Positions 47,191-55,937 of a stretch of DNA of 64,000 bases are shown here, piece by piece; position 1 is the stretch's first letter, and each line of letters opens with the position of its first letter. The translations under genes and the position numbers were made by a program. Below the pieces are notes generated by a model that saw only the letters and a list, made by a program, of their open reading frames with translations, was not told the origin of the DNA and ran no database searches. The DNA comes from Kordia sp050633145 (GTDB lineage Bacteria; Bacteroidota; Bacteroidia; Flavobacteriales; Flavobacteriaceae), in NCBI RefSeq assembly GCF_050633145.1, contig NZ_JBOEFY010000022.1, positions 1 through 64,000 on the forward strand, in the 5' to 3' direction.

Positions 47191-47578
47191 GATTGTCACT
47201 TGGAGCTGGTTCATCTGGAACGATAACTACAGTATATTCTTTTGTTATGCTAACATCGTCTCTACCTGGTAAAGATGCAGTAACCATAATTGTATACGTT
47301 GCGGTTTCTTCAGGATAGGTATATATTACCATTGGTCCACTTGTTTCAAATACATCTGAACCATCAGTAGCTGCACCAAAGTCAACAGTATATACTATTC
47401 TACCATCTGGTGGAACTGTAGAAGGCAAAACTCCTACTTCATTTCCTTCAGCATTTAATGCTGCTGTTACAAAATCTAAACCTGCAATGATATTTAAATC
47501 ATCATCTTGGTTACAAGAAACCGTAATACCTAAAACAAGTACTAACAGCATCATTAATCCGCTTTTTAATATTTTCAT
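45722..47578 (-). CDS. Surface lipoprotein with three near-identical repeats
   Basis: 618 aa from ATG 47578, where the lipoprotein signal begins (MKILKSGLMMLLVLV...VSC). A PKD/Ig-like domain (about 25-115) is followed by three repeats of about 163 residues. Each begins W(R/K)LAPEAGALGVGPAL, continues through TRACLFDDEYVFNADGT and ends FGTTGYWSFKLVKD. The repeats look like small beta-sandwich or lipocalin-like modules and are probably glycan-binding (position after SusD; inference). Two conserved cysteines per repeat may form a disulfide. Confidence 0.75.
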   Translation of the reverse strand: MKILKSGLMMLLVLVLGITVSCNQDDDLNIIAGLDFVTAALNAEGNEVGVLPSTVPPDGRIVYTVDFGAATDGSDVFETSGPMVIYTYPEETATYTIMVTASLPGRDDVSITKEYTVVIVPDEPAPSDNPLVGTWRLAPEAGALGVGPALDDVSWWSSSLDDVATRACLFDDEYVFNADGTFQNVLGADTWVEAWQGTDPEACGTPVFPHDGTAAATYAYNSGAGTLTIDGTGAFLGLAKVNNDGELASPGDAPTSITYIATLVDANTLELDIAFGTTGFWSFKLVKDAPPAPSALEGTWRLAPESGALGVGPALNDVSWWSSSSDDVTTRACLFDDEYVFNADGTFQNVLGADTWVEAWQGNDPEGCAAPVFPHDGTASATYDYNASAGTLTIDGTGAFLGLAKVNNAGELAAPGDAPSSITYLAELSADGNTLELDIAFGTTGYWSFKLVKDVVPTGIQGAWKLAPEAGALGVGPALDDVSWWASSSDDVTTRACLFDDTYVFNADGTFQNVLGADTWVEAWQGNDPEGCATPVFPHDGTAAATYTYDAGAGTITIDGTGGFLGLAKVNNAGELAAPGDAPSSITYLADLSSDGNTLEIDIAFGTTGYWSFKLVRE

Positions 47579-47610
47579 TTCTCTATATTTAGTGTTTAAC
47601 ATCTTTTTTT

Positions 47611-49125
47611 TTAATATCCTGGGTTTTGTCCCCAACGCTCTTGCGCATTAGCTAATTGTAATTCTATAAGTGGAATTGGGAAAACTTCATTTTTGTTTAC
47701 TTGAAAACCTTCTATTGTAGAGGCTGCTTTGTTTGTTCTAACAAGATCGTAGAAACGATGTCCTTCTCCTGCTAACTCTTTACGTCTTTCTGTGTAGATT
47801 ACTTCTAATATGTCTCCTTCAGCCGCAGTATAATCATGACTATTGTCACCATAAGCTCTTGCTCTTACTTGGTTTAAATAATTTTCAGCATTTGGACCTC
47901 CACTTTCAGCCTCAGCCTCAGCTGCCATTAATAATACATCTGCATAACGTATAGAACGGTAGTTTTGCGCATAGTTTAATGGATCTGAAGAAAGGTTTCT
48001 ATTCCCTTTTCTAGGCATATATTTTAAATTGAAAAGTCCGGTGTCGTCACGTCCTTGTGAGTAGCTGTCTTGTGCATCTCTTAAATCGTAAAAAGTTACA
48101 TCTCTTCTTGCATCTCCGTCTTCGAATAAGTCATATAATTCTTGTGAAGGCAAGCAGAATCCCCAACCAGCTTCATAATCTGGATTGTCGTAAGGCGATC
48201 TTGGTCCGCAAAATTTAGGGAAGTATGTTCCTTGGCTACATGTTATACATGACCAACTTGCGCCTTCTACACCTGTGTATTGAATTTCAAATACAGATTC
48301 TGTACCATTTTCTCCTACGTTGTCAAAAAGTACTGAGTAATCACTTCCTGTAGTTAGGCTGTATTGATTACCAGAAATAACTTGATTTAATACGCTAGAT
48401 GCATCTCCAAATTTTGATTGGTCATACGTACCATGATATAAGTACACTTTTCCTAATAATGCTTGCGCAGCTCCTTTTGTTACTTTATATGGTAAGTCTT
48501 GTGTTACTGGTAAGTTTAGGATTGCTTCCTTTAAATCTTCTTCTATTACTTGATACGCTGTAGCAATGTCAGCAATTCTAGTCATGCCAAATTCATCTTC
48601 AGCAATGACGCGTGCATCCATGATTCTTAAAACTCCGTTACGTTCTTCTGTCTTTAAAGGAATGTTTCCAAAGTTTTTAACTAATTCAAACGTAAAGTAT
48701 GCTCTTAAGAAGTATGCTTCTGCAACTACTTGATCGCGTCCAGCAAAGTCTGTTTTATCTTTGAACTCTAATAGATAGTTAGCTCTGTTTAAACCTGCAT
48801 ACATTAAGCCCCAAATATCTCTTAATTGATTTTCATCAGAAGGAGTTTGCGACATAAGGTTTATGTTTTGTAACGTAGGCTGATCAAAATTAAATGAATC
48901 GCCACCAGCTGCATAATCATCTGAAGCTACAATACCTGTCAAAACATTCCAAAATGTTGCTTGTAATAAGTCATAAGCACCAATTAAAGCGCTATTGTAT
49001 TCTTCTGCAGAGTTGAAAAAGTTATCTGCATTTGAACCTGCTGGTTCAACTTCTACAAAATCATCACTACATCCCGTAAAATGGAAACAAGTAATGGTTA
49101 ATAAAATTAATACTATTTTTTTCAT
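47611..49125 (-). CDS. SusD/RagB-family outer-membrane lipoprotein
   Basis: 504 aa from ATG 49125. The lipoprotein signal is MKKIVLILLTITCFHFTGC (lipid cysteine 19); 27 upstream open codons lack a signal sequence. The typical SusD helical TPR scaffold and motifs are present: NYLLEFKDKTDFAGRDQVVA, AEAYFLRAYFTFELVKNFG and the C-terminal YRSIRYADVLLMAAEAEAE. It partners with SusC as the lid of the glucan importer. It starts 86 bp after the susC-like stop. Confidence 0.93.
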   Translation of the reverse strand: MKKIVLILLTITCFHFTGCSDDFVEVEPAGSNADNFFNSAEEYNSALIGAYDLLQATFWNVLTGIVASDDYAAGGDSFNFDQPTLQNINLMSQTPSDENQLRDIWGLMYAGLNRANYLLEFKDKTDFAGRDQVVAEAYFLRAYFTFELVKNFGNIPLKTEERNGVLRIMDARVIAEDEFGMTRIADIATAYQVIEEDLKEAILNLPVTQDLPYKVTKGAAQALLGKVYLYHGTYDQSKFGDASSVLNQVISGNQYSLTTGSDYSVLFDNVGENGTESVFEIQYTGVEGASWSCITCSQGTYFPKFCGPRSPYDNPDYEAGWGFCLPSQELYDLFEDGDARRDVTFYDLRDAQDSYSQGRDDTGLFNLKYMPRKGNRNLSSDPLNYAQNYRSIRYADVLLMAAEAEAESGGPNAENYLNQVRARAYGDNSHDYTAAEGDILEVIYTERRKELAGEGHRFYDLVRTNKAASTIEGFQVNKNEVFPIPLIELQLANAQERWGQNPGY

Positions 49126-49151
49126 CTGTTGGTTATTTTTTAGGTCAGATG
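49123..49151 (-). promoter_or_regulatory. Possible start-codon hairpin before the SusD gene
   Basis: On the minus strand CATCTG (49151-49146) is complementary to CAGATG at the start codon (49128-49123), with a 17-nt spacer. Third instance of this arrangement in the locus. Confidence 0.3.
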
Positions 49152-49211
49152 GAATTTGCCAATTATCATTTAGAGTAGCCTCTAAACTTGTCATGGCTAA
49201 TTTCATGACGA

Positions 49212-52200
49212 TTAAAAGTTTAAATTAATTCCTAATAAGTATGATGATGCTACTGGATAAAAACCTTTATCGATTCCTCCTCCTAAAGGAGCACCTGTAT
49301 TTGCTGAAGGATCGTAACCCAAATAATCAGTAATAGTTAATAAGTTATTTCCTGAAACATATATTCTAAGTTTATCGATTCCGAAACTAGAATTGAAGCC
49401 ATCGCCAAATGTGTATCCTACTTGTACATTTTGTAATCGTAAGAATGAAGCATCTTCTACAAAAAAGTCTGAAAAGACGTCTGTATTTACTGAAGCTCCA
49501 GAGCTTGCTCTTGGTACAAAGTTACTTGTCCCAGATCCTTGCCAACGCTCTAACATATAGACTCCTCTGTTAGCATATAAATCTTTACGCTCATAATCTC
49601 TCACCATATCATTACCGATAGATGCAAAGGCATTGGCACTAAAATCTATGTTTTTATAGGTAAAACCAATATTTAATCCCATCGTAATGTTTGGTATCGG
49701 ATCACCAATATTTGTTCTATCTTCTGGTGTTATTTCGCCATCTCCGTTGGTATCTACAAATCTTAAATCTCCAGGAACAATATCACCTACAGTACTGTAC
49801 GTACCAGAAGGAGCTGTTGCGTTTAAAGCATCAATTTCAGCTTGGGTTTGATATAAACCATTTGTTTGATATCCGTAGTAATGTCCTAATGGTAATCCAG
49901 GTATCATACGTGTAACATCTGTGATTCCTAATCCTACTCCAAAATCTCCGCCTACAGGAGGAATCCTTCCATTTAAAGATACAACTTCATTTTCTATTGT
50001 TGTAAAATTAAAGCCGATGTTAAATTTAAAATCATCAGAAATGTTGTCATTGTAATTTATTACAAATTCAAAACCTTTGTTTTCAACCGTACCTGCATTC
50101 ACAATTGGAGAGGCAGATCCTGGTGCTGTAGTACCAAGAACCGCAGAAGCTTGTGGTCTTATTAATAAATCTTTTGTTTGTTTACGATATATATCTGCTG
50201 ATAAGCTTAATTTACTATCTAGTAATCGTACATCAACACCAATATTTGCAGTTTCTTGCTCTTCCCATTTTAGATTTGGGTTTCCTAATTCTCCTGGCGC
50301 ACTACCAAAAACTAATCCGCTGATATCTGTAATATTTCCTGGATCAATAGTAGCCTGTCCGTTTAATCTTGTAATGTATGCGAAACTTGGAATTTTGTCG
50401 TTACCAATAATACCGTAACTTCCTCTTAATTTTAAGCTGTTTAACCAAGTAACCTCTTCTAAAAATGATTCTTCAGTAACATTCCATCCAATAGAACCTG
50501 ATGGGAAGTACCCAACATTGTTATCATCTACAGAAGAGAATTGAGAAGATACATCTCTACGTAGTACTAGAGATAATAGGTATTTTTCTTTGTAATTGTA
50601 TTGTAGTCTTGTAAAAAGTGAAGATAAACGTACATCGAACCATTCTGCACCATTTTCGACTGCTGCATCGTTGAAACGTGGTTCTACAACCATTCCTATG
50701 TCGTTAATAGATTGACCTTCTTGGTTTGTTCCTGTTTCTGTTGCTCCAGTAAAACCATAAAAGAATCCTTTGTTTCTATATAATGATGTTCCTAAAAGTA
50801 CTGTAAGATTGTGTGTGTCATTAAAAGTGTTGTCGTATGAAATGTAATTATCCCAAGTAAAATCATCATAATCAGCTCCAAAATCAACAATAAAATTACT
50901 AATATTATCATCATTTATATCACCAAAATTGGCAGCTTTACCATTTCCATAAAATACTTCTGGTCTAAAAACGTCATCACGCACATTGGCATGATTGATT
51001 TGAAATTTAGAACTTGCTTTAAAGTTCTTTAAAAACGTATAATCTAACCCTATTACAGCACTAAATTTAGATACTCTACTAGTATTAAAGGTATTTTCTA
51101 TCTGTGCTACTGGATTAATAATTTCAATTTGAGAAATATCATTTGCAAGTGCAAAAGCGCCATTTTCATCTCTTACAGACATTGTTGGATTTATATTTAC
51201 CGCATTATACAATACTGCTCCAATTCCGCCTTCTTGAAGGTTTTGTTTTTCTGATATTGTATGCAATCCGTTTGCTGTAAGTTTTAAATTATCTAAAATA
51301 TCATATTGATAATTTATTCTAGCAGTTAATCGTTCGAAGTTATTTTTACTACCACCAACAATACCGTCTTGATTTAGATATGAAATACCAAATCCGTAAG
51401 CAGATTTTTCAGTACCTCCACTACCACTAAAGTTGACATTGCTAATGCTTGCATTTTCAAAAACTTCGTCTTGCCAATCTGTTCCTTGGCTAGGATATAC
51501 AAAAAACTCTGTATTATCTGCTGCATCATTTACATAAATAGCAAAATCTCTTGCAGTAAGTAAATCTATTTTACTACTTGTAGTTTGAAAACCAGTATAT
51601 GTATCAAATTGGAATTTTAATTCTGTATTTGCTTTTCCAGATTTTGTTGTTATTAAGATAACTCCATTTGCCGCCTGAACTCCATAAATACCGGCAGTAG
51701 CATCTTTTAATACATTTATAGTTTTAATATCGTTTGGATTTATAACTGATAAATCTGTTATTCTATTTCCATCTACTAATATTAAAGGAGCGTTATCACC
51801 GTTTGTAGTAATACCACGTATTCTAATATTAGATCCACTACCAGGTGAACCTGAATTGGAAGTTACATTTACACCGGCAACTTGACCTTGCAGTGCTTGC
51901 TCTACCCTAACTGGATTTAGTTTTTCAATTGCTTTTGCATCAATAATGCTTACAGCACCTGTAACTTCTTTCTTTTTTTGAGTTCCATACCCAATTACAA
52001 CAACAGATTCTAATGACTCTGAATCTTCCTTCATTGTAATGGTTAGTTCATTGTTTGAAGTAACTACAACCTCTTGAGGTGTATATCCAATAGAAGTAAA
52101 TACTAGTGTACTTCCTGTAGGTACATTTTTTAAAGAAAATAATCCATCAAAGTCTGTAGCTGTTCCTTGATTGGTACCTTTTATTAGTACGTTTACGCCT

Positions 52201-52313
52201 GGGAGCGGCATGTTGGTTCCTTCCTCCAGCACTTTTCCTTTAATTTCAAAGTTTTGCCCGTAGCTCCAAATTGAGGAGAGCATAAGTGCAAGGATGATTA
52301 AATAGCGGTTCAT
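49212..52313 (-). CDS. SusC/RagA-family TonB-dependent transporter
   Basis: 1033 aa with a signal peptide (ending SIWSYGQ). A carboxypeptidase-D-like domain (about 22-100, GKVLEEGTNMPLPGVNVLIK) is followed by the plug with VVVIGYGTQKKKEVTGAVS and ILVDGNRITDLSVINPNDI. A long beta-barrel ends in FYPVASSYLLGINLNF with a terminal phenylalanine. There is no extra N-terminal STN domain, so no direct anti-sigma signalling. It imports laminarin oligosaccharides with SusD, powered by TonB. First gene of the locus operon. Confidence 0.95.
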   Translation of the reverse strand: MNRYLIILALMLSSIWSYGQNFEIKGKVLEEGTNMPLPGVNVLIKGTNQGTATDFDGLFSLKNVPTGSTLVFTSIGYTPQEVVVTSNNELTITMKEDSESLESVVVIGYGTQKKKEVTGAVSIIDAKAIEKLNPVRVEQALQGQVAGVNVTSNSGSPGSGSNIRIRGITTNGDNAPLILVDGNRITDLSVINPNDIKTINVLKDATAGIYGVQAANGVILITTKSGKANTELKFQFDTYTGFQTTSSKIDLLTARDFAIYVNDAADNTEFFVYPSQGTDWQDEVFENASISNVNFSGSGGTEKSAYGFGISYLNQDGIVGGSKNNFERLTARINYQYDILDNLKLTANGLHTISEKQNLQEGGIGAVLYNAVNINPTMSVRDENGAFALANDISQIEIINPVAQIENTFNTSRVSKFSAVIGLDYTFLKNFKASSKFQINHANVRDDVFRPEVFYGNGKAANFGDINDDNISNFIVDFGADYDDFTWDNYISYDNTFNDTHNLTVLLGTSLYRNKGFFYGFTGATETGTNQEGQSINDIGMVVEPRFNDAAVENGAEWFDVRLSSLFTRLQYNYKEKYLLSLVLRRDVSSQFSSVDDNNVGYFPSGSIGWNVTEESFLEEVTWLNSLKLRGSYGIIGNDKIPSFAYITRLNGQATIDPGNITDISGLVFGSAPGELGNPNLKWEEQETANIGVDVRLLDSKLSLSADIYRKQTKDLLIRPQASAVLGTTAPGSASPIVNAGTVENKGFEFVINYNDNISDDFKFNIGFNFTTIENEVVSLNGRIPPVGGDFGVGLGITDVTRMIPGLPLGHYYGYQTNGLYQTQAEIDALNATAPSGTYSTVGDIVPGDLRFVDTNGDGEITPEDRTNIGDPIPNITMGLNIGFTYKNIDFSANAFASIGNDMVRDYERKDLYANRGVYMLERWQGSGTSNFVPRASSGASVNTDVFSDFFVEDASFLRLQNVQVGYTFGDGFNSSFGIDKLRIYVSGNNLLTITDYLGYDPSANTGAPLGGGIDKGFYPVASSYLLGINLNF

Positions 52314-52378
52314 ATAGTTGATTTTTTGTTGAACACAATGTATTCACTATTGTTAACGAATCCTTAAAAAACACCTAT

Positions 52379-52541
52379 ACAAAAAACATACATGTTATTT
52401 TTTTTACACTTCTATTGCATAATTAGCAGCTTAAGCCCTTTAACTGTACGTTATTCGTAACTGTGAAAAATTTAAAAAAAAAGAGCTACTGAAGCCTAAA
52501 ATAAGGCACTACAACGTTGTTGTTGTGGTAATGTTGTAGTG
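52379..52541 (-). promoter_or_regulatory. Candidate regulatory region of susC
   Basis: It contains TGTTGTGGTAATGTTGTAGT (52521-52540), identical to 30296-30315. It also holds the inverted pair CACTACAAC (52507-52515) / GTTGTAGTG (52533-52541) and ACAAAAAACATAC (52379-52391), also present near 30188. The 20-mer lies 208 bp before susC. Probably the operator for the locus regulator (inference). Confidence 0.55.
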
Positions 52542-52657
52542 TTTTTTTAAAATGTTATGGTATTTTTTAATATGCTGTAACCGTGTATGCCTATATTTTC
52601 TTTCCTAGGTTCTATTTAGGTTAACTTTATAGTATTATTAATTTAAAACTTTAAATC

Positions 52658-52828
52658 ATGAAAAAATCAGTAAAGAGATTAAATTTAAACAAAAGATCTA
52701 TTTTAAAATTAAATGAGCTTCCTGCTATTAATGGAGGACTTAGAGCTCCAATTGAAGAGCGTTCAGGTCAACAAGGGTGTGGAGGCGCAAAAACGCAGCC
52801 AGAATGCCCAACTACTATTACAGCATAG
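52658..52828 (+). CDS. Class I lanthipeptide-like (RiPP) precursor peptide in the PUL control region
   Basis: 56 aa. Leader MKKSVKRLNLNKRSILKLNE fits KKxxxxLxLNKxxIxxLN, followed by LPAINGG with a double glycine at 26-27. The core is LRAPIEERSGQQGCGG plus AKTQPECPTTITA, with two cysteines (C41, C50) and several Ser/Thr (S36, T46, T52, T53, T55), enough for one or two thioether rings. A 13-bp-stem terminator follows 29 bp after the stop. It lies divergent from susC and converges with the sensor-regulator gene. No modification enzymes are encoded nearby. Assignment rests on leader and composition. Confidence 0.75.
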   Translation: MKKSVKRLNLNKRSILKLNELPAINGGLRAPIEERSGQQGCGGAKTQPECPTTITA

Positions 52829-52857
52829 TCTTTAAATAGTTTTAAAAAACTTTGTTT

Positions 52858-52897
52858 AATAAGCTACAATGCAAAATGTATTGTAGCTTATTTTTTT
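52858..52897 (+). terminator. Strong terminator of the second precursor gene
   Basis: AATAAGCTACAAT (52858-52870) and ATTGTAGCTTATT (52880-52892) pair perfectly over 13 bp with a 9-nt loop. A T-run follows. Confidence 0.92.
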
Positions 52898-52920
52898 GTT
52901 GTTATTTAATAATGATAGAA

Positions 52921-55722
52921 TTATAAGTTTAAGAAATAATCATTCAGATTGATCTCACGTGCAAGACTGATCTTTTTACGTAAGCGATAACGCTTTATTT
53001 CTACACTTCTCACAGAAATATTTAATAAAGGTGCAATTTCTTTGGAAGAAAGGTTTAAACGCAAGTATGCACATAAACGAAGATCGTTTGCTGTAAGTTG
53101 CGGATGTAGCTCTTTTACCTTTTTAAAGAAATCCTTGTCTGCATGATTGAAGGCTTCTTCAAAAAACTTCCAATCTTCTGCATTGTTAATGTTCTTATCA
53201 ATTAATCGAATTACTGGTTTTACACCTTGCGTATCTGTTTTTTGTTTTTGCAATTCTTGTTTGATACTGTTTAATGTCTCATTCTTTTTAATCATGTTCA
53301 TGGTTGCAATTGCCAATTCACGATTTTTAGATTCAATATCTGTATTTAATTGAGTGTTTTTTAGTTGAATGATTTCTTTTTGCGCTTCTAATTCTTTTAA
53401 AGCCAATTCACGAGTTTTCTTTTCTAGTAAGCGTTCACGTTGCTTTTTGTAATACCTTTTATAGAAACTATTGATTGCAGTAAACAATAAAACGGTTAAA
53501 ATAACATATATAGCAATAGCTAAATTTGATAAATACCAAGGTCTGTTTATTGTAAATGCATACACTGCGGTATTTGCTGTAGTTTGGTTGTTGATGCGTG
53601 CGCGTACTTTAAATTCATAACTTCCATGTGGTAAGTTTTCAAAAGAAATGTCCGATTTTGTACTCCACTCACTCCATTCATTATATAAACCTTCTAACTT
53701 GTATGAATATTCAGAAACTTCGTATTTGTTATAAGCTGGAATGCTATACATAAACGCTAGGAAGTTTTCTTTGGCATTAAATTCTTGATCTTCAACTTGT
53801 AAAGCAACTTTATGATGACCACCTGCAAGCGAACCATTGATTACTGAATTAATTTTGATTTCATATTCTTTAGAATTGATATTGGCTAAATCGATTGTAA
53901 TGTAACCATTGGAAGTTCCTAAGAGATAGTTTTTACCTGTAAGATGCGATATGTTTTCATACCCTTTCATTTCATTACGCAACGATTGTGGAATGGCAAT
54001 TCGTTGTACTTTAAAATTACCGTCAAGCCTTTCTTTTGTCACATAATTGATGTAATTATTTGTAAAAGCCCATAAATATCCAACATTATCTACAATGAGC
54101 CTTCCCGAAGTATAGTCGTCATTTTCAAAGATGGAACTTAATATTTCATCTTTCTGAAAGCTATTTGTAGTTTCATCAAATCTAAATATTCCATTTTTAT
54201 TGGCTTGGTATATATTTCCATCAAATTGAACCAAACTTGTGTTTGCACTTTTTTGAATCGTAGTATTTTTGGTAAACTTTGTTACTTCTCTATGATTTTC
54301 ATCTAGCGTAAGCTCATACACTCCTTTATATTCATGATTCATCAAGATTTTTGTTGGTGTTGCCCATTCAAAATGCTTAGATGAAATATGGAATCCTTTC
54401 AGTTTATAATCCAACTTCCAAACATTATTTTGCTTATTTAGCACATACAAACCGTCATAATTTCCTTGAATGATTTGATTTTGCTTTCCAGGAATAGTTT
54501 TTATATCCCAAGTACCTTGAATAGCAGCTATTCGTTCTTGTTCTCCTTTTTTTATGAGAAACGTTCCAGAATCATGCCCACAAAATAATTCATTATTAAT
54601 AACACGTAAACACCAAACTTGCCCTTTTGTGCCTTCTATAAATTTAAAATCTTCTCTACTACTTGCTTGTTTATAAAATAACCCTTGATTTGTACCTAAA
54701 TACAAATATCCTTCGTGAATTACAGAAGCATAAATAGTACCTATGCGACCAATTTGATCGGCAAAGTATTTAAAAGGTTCTTTTGTATTGATACAGTTAA
54801 TTCCGTTATCCAAACCAGTCCAAACATTTCCGTTACTATCTTCAAATAGTGAAAGTGCTGTATTATCGCCCAAACCGCTAGATTGGTCTATTCGGTAGCG
54901 GAATTCACCATCTGCAGAAATATGATAAATACCTTTGGCTATTGTTCCTAATACATAACTACCATCAGATAATTGTATACTAGTATAGATACTTTTTTGA
55001 TTGTATTTTTCTTGATATGGAAATTGAATCGCCGTTAGTCCATCTTCATCAAAAGTAAACCAGCCAGCATCACGCGTAACAATTATTTTTTGATTTCCTC
55101 TCGGAAAGAGTCCTACAATCCTACTCTTGCGTAAAATGGCATTATCGCTTACAAGTCTTTTCGCGCCATTTTCTATACTATACAAACCTTCATCAAGTAC
55201 TTGAAAGAACAATTCGTCTTCAACCTTATATAGTTTTGTAATTATACGGTCTGCACTTATTATTTTTAGCGAATTATCAATAGTATCATAAATATAAATT
55301 CGATCTAAAGATTGAAAAAGCACCCATTTATCCAGTTCAATAATTTGCCAAAACTGTTCGTCTTCTTCCATTTCAACCTTCAACTCATCCGTCAATGATA
55401 CATATTCCAAAGTACCTGTATCATTGCGTTTCCAATATCCGAAGTTCATATAACAACCTGTATACACGCGGTCATCAATTACTTTTACCGAACGCATAAT
55501 GGTTTCGTTTGGAGATTTGTACAATTTCCATTGCGCACCATTAAATTCTAATAAACCTTTGTTGTTTGCTACATAAATACAATCATCATCAGATTGCGAG
55601 ATCATCCAGTTTTGGTTGTCCGCTTTGTATATTTTGGGTGTGTAGTTAATAATAGGAGGTAATTCCTGTGCAAAGGAAAAACTTAAAAAGAATACTAAGA
55701 ATACATTAATTAGGGTTCGCAA
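52921..55722 (-). CDS. Sensor-regulator with Y_Y_Y domain and LuxR-type HTH
   Basis: 933 aa from TTG: an in-frame stop lies 27 bp upstream and no ATG is near. A signal peptide (ending SFSFAQ) is followed by a beta-propeller-like sensor (about 25-630; repeats such as LFEDSNGNVWTGLDNGINCI). A Y_Y_Y domain (about 640-725, YSYKLEGLYNEWSEWS) is followed by a membrane segment (about 733-755), a coiled coil (about 765-830) and a C-terminal LuxR-type HTH (LSSKEIAPLLNISVRSVEIKRYRLRKK). It resembles hybrid PUL regulators but lacks kinase and receiver domains. It probably senses glucan in the periplasm and controls the adjacent locus (inference). Confidence 0.85.
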   Translation of the reverse strand: MRTLINVFLVFFLSFSFAQELPPIINYTPKIYKADNQNWMISQSDDDCIYVANNKGLLEFNGAQWKLYKSPNETIMRSVKVIDDRVYTGCYMNFGYWKRNDTGTLEYVSLTDELKVEMEEDEQFWQIIELDKWVLFQSLDRIYIYDTIDNSLKIISADRIITKLYKVEDELFFQVLDEGLYSIENGAKRLVSDNAILRKSRIVGLFPRGNQKIIVTRDAGWFTFDEDGLTAIQFPYQEKYNQKSIYTSIQLSDGSYVLGTIAKGIYHISADGEFRYRIDQSSGLGDNTALSLFEDSNGNVWTGLDNGINCINTKEPFKYFADQIGRIGTIYASVIHEGYLYLGTNQGLFYKQASSREDFKFIEGTKGQVWCLRVINNELFCGHDSGTFLIKKGEQERIAAIQGTWDIKTIPGKQNQIIQGNYDGLYVLNKQNNVWKLDYKLKGFHISSKHFEWATPTKILMNHEYKGVYELTLDENHREVTKFTKNTTIQKSANTSLVQFDGNIYQANKNGIFRFDETTNSFQKDEILSSIFENDDYTSGRLIVDNVGYLWAFTNNYINYVTKERLDGNFKVQRIAIPQSLRNEMKGYENISHLTGKNYLLGTSNGYITIDLANINSKEYEIKINSVINGSLAGGHHKVALQVEDQEFNAKENFLAFMYSIPAYNKYEVSEYSYKLEGLYNEWSEWSTKSDISFENLPHGSYEFKVRARINNQTTANTAVYAFTINRPWYLSNLAIAIYVILTVLLFTAINSFYKRYYKKQRERLLEKKTRELALKELEAQKEIIQLKNTQLNTDIESKNRELAIATMNMIKKNETLNSIKQELQKQKTDTQGVKPVIRLIDKNINNAEDWKFFEEAFNHADKDFFKKVKELHPQLTANDLRLCAYLRLNLSSKEIAPLLNISVRSVEIKRYRLRKKISLAREINLNDYFLNL

Positions 55723-55879
55723 AAATGAATTGGTTTGGGTTTGAGTCTAAATTTAGTATTATTTTTTTGATTTTAATAGTTTATGTACTGTATAATCTTT
55801 CTAAAATAATCATTAGTCTACTATATTTATATACAAAACATAAAGTTCATCATACAAACTACAAGTGAATATAATAACA

Positions 55880-55910
55880 AAAAGCTCGTCTTACTAGAAA
55901 ACGAGCTTTT
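55880..55910. terminator. Terminator-like hairpin after the decarboxylase gene
   Basis: AAAAGCTCGT (55880-55889) and ACGAGCTTTT (55901-55910) form a 10-bp stem with an 11-nt loop. It lies 28 bp after the stop of the minus-strand decarboxylase gene. Confidence 0.8.
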
Positions 55911-55937
55911 GTGGTTATAGAAATTGTTTATACAATA

